Part shown: positions 41,125-52,918 of the stretch, piece by piece
How positions within the stretch are numbered: the stretch's first letter is position 1
Layout of the letters: every line of letters begins with the position of its first letter
NCBI GenBank assembly: GCA_011947345.1
Contig: JAAVTG010000077.1
Location: forward strand, 124,001 to 188,000
Length of the DNA: 64,000 nt
Reading direction: 5' to 3'
DNA from: Phytophthora quininea
Taxonomy: Eukaryota > Oomycota > Peronosporomycetes > Peronosporales > Peronosporaceae
Program-made: the position numbers and the translations under genes
The notes under the pieces: model-generated
What the model was told of the DNA's origin: nothing
The model's input: only the letters and a program-made list of their open reading frames with translations
Database searches by the model: none

Positions 41125-41332
41125 GGTCACAGCGCGGGAATGCGTAGAGAGGTTCGCCTTCAACGTGCTCATGCTTCAAATAGAAGTACACGTGGTAAAC
41201 AGCCTTGTTCAGATCCCCATCGTGGGCCCGTGGGTTCAGCTGCCGCATAGCTTCACAATCAGCTAGTAGTCGTCGCCCAAATCGTTCTCGATCGCAGGGT
41301 TCGCAGCGGCACCACTCGCAGTACTTATCCAT
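41120..41332 (-). pseudogene. 5' part of the interrupted small Cys-rich protein gene
   Basis: ATG at 41332: MDKYCEWCRCEPCDRERFG, with a C-x2-C-x-C-x2-C cluster that looks like a small metal-binding knot, then DGDLNKAVYHVYFYLKHEHV and PRCDHE, where the copia insertion begins. The remainder is at 35407-35727. I have the impression that such CEWCxCxPC proteins recur in Phytophthora near transposons but cannot name the family. Only the CTCAT bases (41120-41124) are shared with the other fragment. Confidence 0.75.
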
Positions 41333-41500
41333 GGTGAGGGTTTCTTCTGAATGTAAAGCGAAGGGGGTGGTAAGATTTAGTAAGACATTGCTTCGGATTG
41401 GCCCAGAGTTATGTACCAAATACGACCCGAACGAATAAACAGTGCTGTAGGGTTAAAATATTTTTGAATTTTGTTTCTAGAAAACTACATTTTTCATCTG

Positions 41501-42312
41501 ATGAATCCGTTCGTGGAAGCTGCGGAGACGCAGTTCGATCCAGAGGCCTACATCCACACGTCCACGGGCAACAAGATCAGCCGCAGGTGTCTGCTATGTG
41601 GAGCGCACAACATTCACCTACGCGGAAAGGTGAGACGCTGCAGCATTATGGAAAATATTATAAATACTAATTGATGCTTCTGCAGACTATCGTTGACACG
41701 GGGGCCGTCGTTCGCGCGGATCTGGCCAAAGTATCTCTCGGCAAGCAGTGCATCATCCGCGAGAAGTGCGTAGTGAAGCCGCCTACGCGCGTTGTATCCA
41801 CGTACGGCTGTTGTAATGATTCGAGTTGCGGTGTTTTTATTTATTTTATTGGTTTTTTATATCTATTTTACAGAGGGTTGGCTTTCATCCCGATGAAAGT
41901 GGGAGATTATGTGTACGTTGGAGAAGGATCCGTGGTGGAAGCTGCCATGATCGGCTCCTACGTGCAGATTGGCAAGAACTGCGTCATTGTAAGCTCAGTT
42001 GAATTTTTGTGAAGGATGCAGTACTCACACGAGTGGTTTTTATCATATTCAGGGAAACGTGCTATCATCCGAGATTGCTGTCGCGTCGAGGACAATACGA
42101 TTGTTCCTGCGGACTCAGTAATTCCTCCATTTTCCAGATTCGGAGGCGTTCCAGGTATGAAAGCTAAACTAGGTTTCTATCTTTGTTGCTGACACATTTT
42201 GCGACTTGCTGGGCTAGGCAAATTGATCGAGGATATGCCTGAAGCTACGCAGGAATTGTGTATCGGACAGATCAGCCGGTACTTCGACAACTTCACCCCG
42301 CATGATAAATGA
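41501..42312 (+). CDS. DCTN5: Dynactin subunit p25 (DCTN5-like)
   Basis: Left-handed beta-helix protein of the dynactin pointed-end complex, which links dynein to cargo. Five exons are inferred: 41501-41629, 41686-41801, 41874-41988, 42053-42154 and 42218-42312, all with GT-AG introns of 56-72 bp. Characteristic stretches: [101 protein letters not shown], and the family ending in [10 protein letters not shown]. At the exon 3/4 junction one base is missing (GGG where GGGG is needed for CVI-GKRAII). The start ATG 41501 is preceded by an upstream in-frame TTG that is not needed. Ends TGA at 42310-42312. Intact dynein/dynactin fits a flagellated organism. Confidence 0.9.
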
Positions 42313-42414
42313 TTGGCGTATTCGCGGTTCAAGCGAAGCACCATACATGCTGCGAGCTCAAGATCTGTTAGCCTTGACGGCAATCTTGCAGAATTGATTT
42401 TGGGATTATGCTGC

Positions 42415-43778
42415 CTATAGCCACTTTTTGTTTGCGTTGAGCAAGTGGGACCGCTTCTCGATACCGACGGGGTGATAGAAAGCTGGTCCTGGCGCAGGCC
42501 CTTTCTGCGGATTTCCTGCTATTCCGTCTGTTCTAGCAGTCTTGGACTTAAATACACTGGCTGAACCCTGCTTCTCCGCAAGTTTGTCTACCAGCGTCGA
42601 CGTTTCGTACGTCCCCGGTCCTGCGATGCACGATGGTGTTAGAAAATAATTGTGCTCGGAGTTTGCAGCGTGGTATCTTACCGAGTTCTCCATCCGTCAC
42701 AGTTTTCGCAGGTAAACGGCCAAAGCGATCAATATTCCCAGTGTGGAAAGCTGCACTTGTATGAGCCTTCGAAATCAAGTCATACCGAAGTGCGCTGTCA
42801 GCATTGTCAGCATTGTAAGCGCCAGGCCCAGGCGTAAATGTCTCGTTGGATCCCAAGCGCTTTACGGTCGACTTGAAGGTCGACTGAGGACATCGATTAT
42901 CTCGCAGTGATCGACCAATTTGAATCGGATTCTCATACTGTCCCGGCGCTGGAATTTCGGCAGGTGTACTCCAACCTCTCTGGGTTTTAGACGAGAAAAC
43001 AGATCTTGCCACGTTGTGCGAGTACGCTGACGATTCTTGTTCAGCGTTGTAGTCTGCTGGTCCCGGAACGGAGGCGCTGGCGGTTTGGTTATTGCTTAGC
43101 TTTGGCTGCAGGGAAACAAAAAAATCATCAGTCACGAAGATTAGAGGTTTGAAGCGCAACAACTCGTACTGTGCTCGCAAAACTGCTCGTGCCAAGCTTC
43201 CGGTTCTGTGGCTTGCGGTCCACCCTAATATCACCAAGAAAAAGGTGAGGAATTACCTTCTCTCAAGAAACTTTTGGTGAAGTCATGGTACCTGTTCGGC
43301 TGATATTGGCCGGGGCCAGGCACCAATAGTTTGACTTGTTCGTTAAAGCGCTTCGCTTTGGACACGAAGCCCGTGCTGTAGCCGAGGCGAGACACTGAAC
43401 CAGAGTCGATCGTGGTACGCACCAGAGTTGGTGGCGTGTAGTATTGACCAGGTCCTGGCAGTTCATTCTCACAGTCTCCGAATCGCTGCGTCCGGTTGCC
43501 GAATCCATTGCGTTCGTTGGCATCGCGATGGAGAACCGTCTCGTACTTGGACGGAATCGACGACACTTTCTGTTCGCGAAAGAATCCCCAACAAACATTA
43601 GCGGCGCAGACGAAATGCAAACAACCAACTTGCATCTCACCATATTAAAGTCAGCAGGCGGTTGTTTTAACGCTGCTGCGCCGCGAAGAAGCGAGCCCGT
43701 CGCCTTGGTCCCAATCTGCCGGAAGTTGGGCTTGGTTTGGGCTTCCTCGGGCGGATACGTCGACGAAGGGATCTTCAT
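42415..43778 (-). CDS. SHIPPO/STPG (sperm-tail PG-rich) repeat protein
   Basis: ATG at 43778 (MKIPSSTYPPEEAQTKPNFR). Successive PG-rich repeats are visible: LPGPGQYYTPPTL, VPGPGQYQPNR, VPGPADYNAEQ, IPAPGQYENPIQIG, TPGPGAYNADNAD, GPGTYETSTLVDK and GPAPGPAFYHPVG, the hallmark of ODF3/CIMAP-like proteins that decorate the inside of flagellar microtubules. Introns are inferred after FNM (about 43643), near 43256, near 43110-43170, and at about 42625-42685 (GTAAGATA ... CATCGCAG). The exon around 43150-43240 does not join cleanly and may contain a single-base error. Stop at 42415-42417. Probably expressed in zoospores. It converges on DCTN5, leaving about 100 bp between stops. Confidence 0.85.
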
Positions 43779-43927
43779 ATTATCACGTGTAGAGCTCCCG
43801 ACGCTGGTCGATTCCCTCGTTCATGCACTGATGCGATATCGACGTCCATCTCGGCCCCGGTCCGCTATATATACGTGTCTCCGAATTAGCGCGTTTACGT
43901 TCTTTGGTCAAGTCAAATATCGGAGAC

Positions 43928-44935
43928 ATGGCCGAGACTCCGCTCGTGTCGTTCGGACTGGTGGCCGACGTGCAGTACGCGGATGTAGAGGACGGCTGGG
44001 ACTTCCACCACGTCTCGCAGCGCTACTACCGCAACGCTCTGCCGCAGCTGCAGGCGACGGTGACCAAGTGGCTGGCCGTGGCCAAGTCTGAAACTCAAGC
44101 CACCAAGTTGCGGTTCGCAGTGAATCTCGGAGACCTCATCGACGGCAAGAACCGGCCGGCAGCCACATCCCATCAAGCTTTAGAGAGCACCAAGCAAGCC
44201 TGGCAGCCGTTTGAAGCGGCGGTGGGGCCTGTGCATCATCTCGTGGGGAATCACGAGCTCTACAACTTCCCACCCAGCGTCATCCAGCAAGAACTGCTTT
44301 ACCAACCAAAGGACATGGACACACCACGCAGCTACTACGACTTTAAAGTGGCGGAGGCACCGAGCTTCCGCTTTGTGGTGTTGGACACCTATGGGCTGTC
44401 GATTCTCGGACGGGAAAAGACCGACCCAGTGCGCCAAGAAGCCATGAAGCTGTTGCGGAGCATCAACCGGAACGACAACCTCAACTCTCCGACGGGTCTG
44501 GTGGATGCCCAGCGGAGGTTCGTGGCATTCAATGGAGCAGTAGACCAAGAGCAGATCAAATGGCTGGAGAAGTCACTGCAGAAAGCCACCAAGGCTGGAG
44601 AGAACGTGGTGCTGTTCACACACGTGCCGATTCATCCGAGCACTGTGCCAGCGCCGTCCAACTTGCTGTGGAACTATCCAGAGATGCTGGAGCTCATCCG
44701 ACGTTATGAATGCGTTCGCGTCGTCTTCTCAGGACATTCGCATGCTAACGGCTATATCCATGCACGGGAAGGCATGCACAACAAGGGCGTGCACTTTGTG
44801 GTATGCGACGCCATCCTGGAATGTGCGCCGACCGAGACAGCTCACGCACTGGTGCATGTGTTCCCAGACAAGCTGGTTGTGCAGGGCTACGGCAAAATCC
44901 CTACACGTGAGCTGCACTTCCCTGAGTCGCATTAG
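43928..44935 (+). CDS. ADPRM: Mn-dependent ADP-ribose/CDP-alcohol diphosphatase (ADPRM-like)
   Basis: Calcineurin-like metallophosphoesterase that hydrolyses ADP-ribose and CDP-choline-type compounds. The metal-binding motifs appear in order: LVADVQYAD (D-x-Q variant of the first motif), NLGDLIDG, LVGNHELYN, FTHVPIHP and FSGHSHANGY. The family insert YYDFKVAEAPSFRFVVLDTYGL is also present. The start is ATG 43928 (MAETPLVSFG); an upstream in-frame TTG at 43904 adds nothing conserved. 335 residues, a typical length, single exon and no break. Stop TAG at 44933-44935. Probably cytosolic. Confidence 0.93.
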   Translation: MAETPLVSFGLVADVQYADVEDGWDFHHVSQRYYRNALPQLQATVTKWLAVAKSETQATKLRFAVNLGDLIDGKNRPAATSHQALESTKQAWQPFEAAVGPVHHLVGNHELYNFPPSVIQQELLYQPKDMDTPRSYYDFKVAEAPSFRFVVLDTYGLSILGREKTDPVRQEAMKLLRSINRNDNLNSPTGLVDAQRRFVAFNGAVDQEQIKWLEKSLQKATKAGENVVLFTHVPIHPSTVPAPSNLLWNYPEMLELIRRYECVRVVFSGHSHANGYIHAREGMHNKGVHFVVCDAILECAPTETAHALVHVFPDKLVVQGYGKIPTRELHFPESH

Positions 44936-45176
44936 AAGTGTTAAACAAGCGAATAGAATCGATGCTTCTTGAAGTGATTGCATGTGAGCTAGACGAATAC
45001 AAAGCATGATCGCTTCATTGTTCACGGGTGCTTTTCTTCATTACGCTGTATCGTTCACTGCTCGTGCTCCACATCCTGCGTCTGCTAGTCTCCCTCTCTT
45101 GAATACAGGAAGACACTTGTTGTCTGCATCAATTCCCAGACAACTGCAGCAGGATCCAACAGCATTAGCCGTCCGT

Positions 45177-45582
45177 TTAGTGGTGCTCCTCCGCGGCCGC
45201 AGCCTTCTTGGCGGCATTAGCGGGTCCTGATATATATAACAATAAAATATGAGCATTGGTCCAGTACATCTCTTGATTTTGGCTGTGGCCGACGTACGGT
45301 GGTGGCAGATGTACTCGACGAGGCAGCCGGCGCCGCCAACGATGATCATCATGTGCGCCAGGGGCTTGATGCTGCCGTTGTAGATGCAGCGGTTGCCGTA
45401 GCCCTGCGCCCAGGCCTGGAACTTGTTGGCCGGGGGTTGGCCGTGCGGGCGGCGATGCCGGCGCGGGCGCGGTCCACGAGGTTGGCGGTGGCGGCGCGCG
45501 CGGCCTGGTACTCCTGCGCGAGCTTCTCCGGGTTGGTGTCGGCCAGGCGGCGGATCTCGTCCAGCGTGTACTCCTTCGACAT
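45177..45582 (-). CDS. Small single-span membrane protein, possibly mitochondrial ATP-synthase subunit f-like
   Basis: ATG at 45582: MSKEYTLDEIRRLADTNPEK, a charged helix, then after one missing base in a CCCCC run (about 45430) PANKFQAWAQGYGNR, and a hydrophobic span GSIKPLAHMMIIVGGAGCLV ending EYICHHR. An intron (about 45229-45295, GTACGT ... ATCAG) leads to a last exon PANAAKKAAAAEEHH and stop at 45177-45179. About 110 residues. The arrangement of an aromatic loop, GS-I-KPL, one membrane span and a final YxxHHR resembles F1Fo ATP-synthase subunit f, but similarity is too short for certainty. Other small inner-membrane subunits are possible. Confidence 0.5.
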
Positions 45583-45730
45583 GGTTGCTTGCTGGCCGTT
45601 CAAAGAGTCTCGGGGCGGATGCGATCGTGCGGTCAAGAAGGGCACGCGCCTCAGAAAAAATACTTGACATTTGTATGTGGGAAATAGTGCTGTTAAAGTT
45701 AATAGATGAACTTTCACGATGAAGATGGCT

Positions 45731-47697
45731 TCACTTGTACATCTGCTGCACGACGTTGGCGAAATGTTTGGCGAGCTTCGGCCGCTTGGACTTGAGCGTG
45801 GGGGTCACCAGGTCGTTCTCGACCGTGAACGCTTCGCTCGTCAGGGAAATCTTCTTTACGCGCTCGAATCCTTGCAGTCCGTCGGCATGCGCCACCGCGT
45901 CCATGTCTTGCAAGATCTCCTTCTCCAATTCACGACGGTGCCGGTCATCGGTTTGCCAGTTGGGGAATGACGTCTGCGCCACAGCGGCAACGTCGGGCAC
46001 CACCACGCCCACCAGGTAGCTCTGCAGCGAGTCGCCCTGCACAAACACTTGACCCACGAATCTGCTCTTCAGGTAGACGCCTTCCACCTTCTCCGGCGCA
46101 ATGTGCTCGCCTTGTGACAGCTTGAAAATGTGCTTCTTGCGGTCGACAACGCTCAATGTGCCGTCCGCATTCCAGCGCCCAATGTCGCCGGTGGCGTACC
46201 ATCCGTCGTCGCCCAGTGCCTCTCGAGTGAGCTCGGTCTGCTTGTAGTAGCCGGAGAACACATTCGGCCCCTTCACCAACACTTCTCCATAGCCCTCGCT
46301 GCTCGAGTAATTCATCTCCGGCACATCAGCGAGTCGAACTGCTAGACCAGGTAGCGGAACTCCCACGTGAGGACCCTGCGGCATTTCAGCACTAGAGCAG
46401 GCGATTCCTCCCGAAGCTTCTGTGGTGCCGTAGGCTTCCAGGACCGGAACGCCGAAAACGTACTGGAAGAACTCCTTCACCTCACTCGTAATGGGGGCAG
46501 CACCCGTGACAATTTGCCGCAAGTTGCCGCCCAGGGTTGCCTTGAGCTGATCAAACACTGCAGCATCGTATTCATCGTGGCGGAGCACATTCAAGCGCTT
46601 CTTCTCCTCCAACGCGCGGTTGAAGAGCTCAACGTCTCCGCTTGAAGCAGCCTTGTGCTTGAGCAGGTCGAAGATGCGATTCAGCAGTCGAGGCACCGTG
46701 CCGAACACGCTCGGATGCAGCGAGTGCATGTCGTCAAGAACACGCGTCATGTTGCCATGGTAAAAGCCGACTGCAGCGCCCTCGGTGATCATTATCCCCT
46801 GCATGAATCTCTCCGCGACGTGCGGCAGCGGCAGGTAGCTGAGGTAAATATCGTCCCGGTTTGCGCGGATGACTGCGCGGTAGCCGTTCACGGCGCTCAC
46901 AAAGTTGGCGTGTGTGATGAGCACACCCTTGGGGGTTCCGGTGGTTCCGGACGTGTAGCAAACGGAGCTAAGGTCGTCAGGTTTTGGTGGGTCGGCAATC
47001 GCCGGGTGGTTTTGCCCTCCGCCACAACTTCATCCAGCGTCCAAATCTTCACTCCGTGGGCTTTAGCTAGAGACGCCTGCTCCTCATTCACAGCACTTTC
47101 GTACTGGACAATGGTCTTCAAATGTGGACATTGCACTAAGCAATGCAGCAGCGTCTGGGTCTTGTCCTTGGCACAAAACACGACGCGCATCTCGGTGTGG
47201 TTAAGGATGTAGGGCACCGTGCTGGACCCCAAAGTGTCGTAGAGCGGCACGACAGTGTACGCCATTCGGTTGCAGCTTTGCTCGACGAGGGTCCATTCAT
47301 AGCGGTTCCGACTGAAGATTCCGACCTTGTCTTGACGCTGGAGGTGCAGTGCTCTCGTCATGCCGGCTGCAGTTTTATCGACGTGGTCAAGGAATTCTAC
47401 GAACGTCGTCCACTGGTAGTCGCCGGTAGCGACCCCTGTGATCGGATCCACTGGTCGACTGCCGAACATGGGTCGGGAGCCGTCGTCAACCTTGGCACGG
47501 TCCAGCAGGTTGGTGAAGAGCGTCATGTGCGGCTCGTACGGCGTCAGAGTGCGGCTCGCACGTGCAGGACCGCGTCCAGCGACGACCGGTTCGCCCAGAA
47601 TCTCTTGCGAGAATGCAGTCGATGTCGACAACGATCGTTGCCATGAGGTTAGTCGACTGACGTTGTTCACTATTCGATTCCGGTGCAGACCCAGCAT
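45731..47697 (-). CDS. Long-chain fatty-acid-CoA ligase (ACSL)
   Basis: Activates long-chain fatty acids to acyl-CoA with ATP (AMP-forming, ANL superfamily). ATG at 47697 followed by a basic, hydroxylated leader (MLGLHRNRIVNNVSRLTSWQ) suggesting mitochondrial import. Motifs: VGIFSRNRYEW, the AMP-binding loop CYTSGTTGTPKG, YLSYLPLPHVAERF, VLEAYGTTEASGG, DGWYATGDIGRW and VVDRKKHIFKLSQGEHIAPE (fatty-acyl signature). One base is missing in an A run near 47015, just before the AMP-binding loop; otherwise full length at about 655 residues. Stop at 45731. Its neighbour on the right is a dienoyl-CoA reductase, fitting fatty-acid oxidation. Confidence 0.92.
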
Positions 47698-50525
<2,828 letters not shown>

Positions 50526-50596
50526 TCTAAAAGCTTGCAATTGAAATTTAAAGGACATGAAGTCATATAACGCGGACTTCTTTCTCACCAGCATGC

Positions 50597-51901
50597 TTAC
50601 GCCTCTGTTTTCTGCCGCTTGGCTTGGTTTAGGCCGTCAAAGAAACTCTTGATGTCCTCCGCCTTTACTGTCTTCCCCGAAGCCGCGAAGCCGGCGAGGT
50701 ATTGCTGCAGGCTATTCCTCATGAGGCTGTAGCCCATTGCCACCTCCACTTGCTGCTCGTGTGAGAGCTTGCTTGCAAACGCACGTTGCGCCATCTCCTC
50801 GTCGGATGCGACTTTCTTCTCTCGTGCATTGGCTTCGTACACATGCAGCGAGTCGTCATTGTCCAGGAGGAATGCAATTCCATGCTTTTCGAAGAGAGCG
50901 ACACAGGACGAGCACTGACAAAGCTCTTTCCGCCACTCGATCGACCAAAACGTTGGCCGCAGCTCTGTCGATCCCTCAGCCTCCAGTTGTTTCTGCTTGG
51001 ACTTGAGAACGCACTCTGTTGGGTGTGCTGGAGTAGGCTTCGCTGCTTCTTCCGCTGTGGTTGCGCTTTCTCCGCTCGCTTCCTCGGTATTCTTACTCTC
51101 CACTGTGTACGCCAAGAGGAACGGATGCTTCTGCATGCATTCCATGCAAATGAGTTCGTCAAACTGGTCCGGAGAGACACCATTGCCATCGGCAGTCGTG
51201 GCATCATCATCTGTAGACGCTGAAGGGTTCTCCGTCTCTACTGCTTCATCTCTTGTTGCACTTGCAGTAGGCTCGTCCTTCTTTTCATCCGTAGCAGTCC
51301 CCTGTTTCTCTTCTTCTTCTGTAATAATATGCTCCTCATGCAGCCAGTCTTCACAGATGACACACTGCACCATGACTTCCTCCGTCGTCCGCTCCGGGTC
51401 TGGGTACGGTCGGTGGCAATTGCAGTACATCCCTCCATAGTTCTGCGAGTACGAGTTGCGTGGGTTGGTCGCGGCCTTGTCCGCTTCCAGCTTGCACTTG
51501 TTGCCTTCAGGAAACTTGCTGTTGCCGCAGTCGCAGCGGAAGGCTCGCTTGGTGTAGAGCTCCACCAGCTCGTGGTCTTGGTGGCAGTTGTACGTGCAGG
51601 CGAGACACACACCCGCACGTGTCTCTGGCTTCAGTAGTGCGTCAGGAGTGCAAGTCATGCAGGCGTAGACCGCCTGCCGCATGTAGCCCATGGGGTAGCT
51701 GCAGTGCGTGTCACTGGCGTCGCCCAGCACCGCGTCCGCCGTCTCCGAGAGCTGCTCGTTGTGCTTGAGCACGTCCGACAGCGTCATCACCTCTTCGTCG
51801 TCCTCGGTCTCTTCATGCGGCCGCTTCTGCCCCGCTATAGCGTTCGCCACGTCAGCTACAGCAGCAGCAGCGGCGGCGTCAGTCAATTCCTTGGCGTCCA
51901 T
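50597..51901 (-). CDS. UBR7: UBR7-like E3 ubiquitin ligase (UBR box plus PHD-like finger)
   Basis: Intact 434-codon frame. ATG 51901 is chosen because MDAKELTDAAAAAAVADVAN begins where composition changes; the frame stays open upstream to 52087 but that part looks non-coding. UBR-box zinc ligands are spread over CSYPMGYMRQAVYACMTC, GVCLACTYNCHQDHELVELY and FRCDCGNSKFPEGNKC; this domain binds N-degrons. The PHD-like finger follows: YCNCHRPYPDP, VMVQCVICEDWLHEEHI and LICMECMQKHPFL. A Glu/Thr-rich insertion separates parts of it. The C-terminal helical region has CQCSSCVALFEKHGIAFLLD. Human UBR7 has the same order and is a histone H2B ligase; nuclear action here is inferred. Divergent from the LYAR gene with a 195-bp gap. 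Confidence 0.92.
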   Translation of the reverse strand: MDAKELTDAAAAAAVADVANAIAGQKRPHEETEDDEEVMTLSDVLKHNEQLSETADAVLGDASDTHCSYPMGYMRQAVYACMTCTPDALLKPETRAGVCLACTYNCHQDHELVELYTKRAFRCDCGNSKFPEGNKCKLEADKAATNPRNSYSQNYGGMYCNCHRPYPDPERTTEEVMVQCVICEDWLHEEHIITEEEEKQGTATDEKKDEPTASATRDEAVETENPSASTDDDATTADGNGVSPDQFDELICMECMQKHPFLLAYTVESKNTEEASGESATTAEEAAKPTPAHPTECVLKSKQKQLEAEGSTELRPTFWSIEWRKELCQCSSCVALFEKHGIAFLLDNDDSLHVYEANAREKKVASDEEMAQRAFASKLSHEQQVEVAMGYSLMRNSLQQYLAGFAASGKTVKAEDIKSFFDGLNQAKRQKTEA

Positions 51902-51959
51902 TTTCGAAAGTGAAGTGCAGTCGAAAAAAAAGCATTTTGGATAAGATGCGAAGCTTCGT

Positions 51960-52008
51960 ATGGTGTGGCACACACCGCTCACGAGATGAGCAGTGTGTGC
52001 CACACCAT
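51960..52008. promoter_or_regulatory. 16-bp perfect inverted repeat in the UBR7/LYAR divergent promoter
   Basis: Arms 51960-51975 (ATGGTGTGGCACACAC) and 51993-52008, with a 17-nt loop. It lies between the two divergent start codons (51901 and 52096). Each arm could be a binding site for a dimer or a paired site for one factor. Confidence 0.6.
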
Positions 52009-52051
52009 TATGCAATGAGACTGCCATTGCGGCCATCCTGACCAGCAGCTC

Positions 52052-52065
52052 ACGCTCATTTTGAA
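52052..52065 (+). promoter_or_regulatory. Possible oomycete initiator upstream of LYAR-like gene
   Basis: GCTCATTTTGAAGA, 44 bp before the ATG, matches the first part of the oomycete core promoter consensus (GCTCATTYYNCAWTT) but not the CAW part. Weak support. Confidence 0.3.
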
Positions 52066-52095
52066 GAGCTACTGCACTACACTTCACTGGTGGCG

Positions 52096-52836
52096 ATGGT
52101 CTTCTTCGTGTGCGAAGGCTGCAACGAGACGCTCAAGAAGAACAAGGTGGACGCGCATGCCGGCCGCTGCCGCAACTGCTGGGCCGTGAGCTGCGTGGAC
52201 TGCAGCGTCGTGTTCGAAGGCAACGACTACGCGGCGCACACGAGCTGCATCTCCGAGGCCGAGAAGTACGAGGGCAGTCTGTTCCAAGGCGACAAGGCCA
52301 AGAAGAGCAACAAGAAGCAGACGCCGCAGGAGCGATGGATGGAGGCCGTGCAGACGGCCACATGTCCCCAGGACCGCAAAGCGCAGAGCATCCTCACCAG
52401 AGTCGCGGGCTACGACAACGTCCCGCGTAAGAAGAACAAGTTCATTAACTTCATCAGCAACAGCCTCGCGCTCAGAGACACGGCCATGGTGGAGAAGGTC
52501 TGGACGATCTACGAGACGGCGTTCAACGCCTCGGCGCCGGAGTGCAGCGAACAGAGCAAAGTGGAGGAGCCCAGCAAGAAGCGACCAGTAGAACCGGAAG
52601 AGGAGACTGTGTCAGCCAAGAAGAGCAAGACGGACAAGCCTATCAAGTGGAGTAAACTGATCAAGGCCGCGTTGAAGAGCTCAGGTAAAGAGCTAGAGAT
52701 GGACAAGCTGCGCGAGCAGGTACTGCAGCAGATTAAGGACACGACCAAGAGCGAGAAGGAGCTCAAGAAGGAGTTCAAAGCTGCCATCAAAGACAGCGAC
52801 AAGTTTGCGGTTGTCGAGGTCGTGCATCTGCAGTAG
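52096..52836 (+). CDS. LYAR-type C2HC zinc-finger nucleolar protein
   Basis: ATG 52096 (MVFFVCEGCNETLKKNKVDA); a GTG six bases upstream in frame is ignored. Two LYAR-type fingers: VCEGCNETLKKNKVDAHAG and CRNCWAVSCVDCSVVFEGND with the YAAHTSCISEAEKYEGSLF signature. A lysine-rich segment follows (AKKSNKKQTPQERW), then a helical middle, a nuclear-localisation-like KKRPVEPEEETVSAKKSKTD, and a C-terminal charged helical domain (IKWSKLIKAALKSSGKELEM ... KELKKEFKAAIKD) typical of the family. 246 residues, intact, single exon. LYAR homologues act in the nucleolus in ribosome biogenesis. Confidence 0.9.
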   Translation: MVFFVCEGCNETLKKNKVDAHAGRCRNCWAVSCVDCSVVFEGNDYAAHTSCISEAEKYEGSLFQGDKAKKSNKKQTPQERWMEAVQTATCPQDRKAQSILTRVAGYDNVPRKKNKFINFISNSLALRDTAMVEKVWTIYETAFNASAPECSEQSKVEEPSKKRPVEPEEETVSAKKSKTDKPIKWSKLIKAALKSSGKELEMDKLREQVLQQIKDTTKSEKELKKEFKAAIKDSDKFAVVEVVHLQ

Positions 52837-52918
52837 ACATAGAGGCATGCGGGAGGCAGCAGCAAGCGCTTCTCATGTCAATAAAATTCAGCATTGACTT
52901 CTGTCTCGCTTCGATGAA

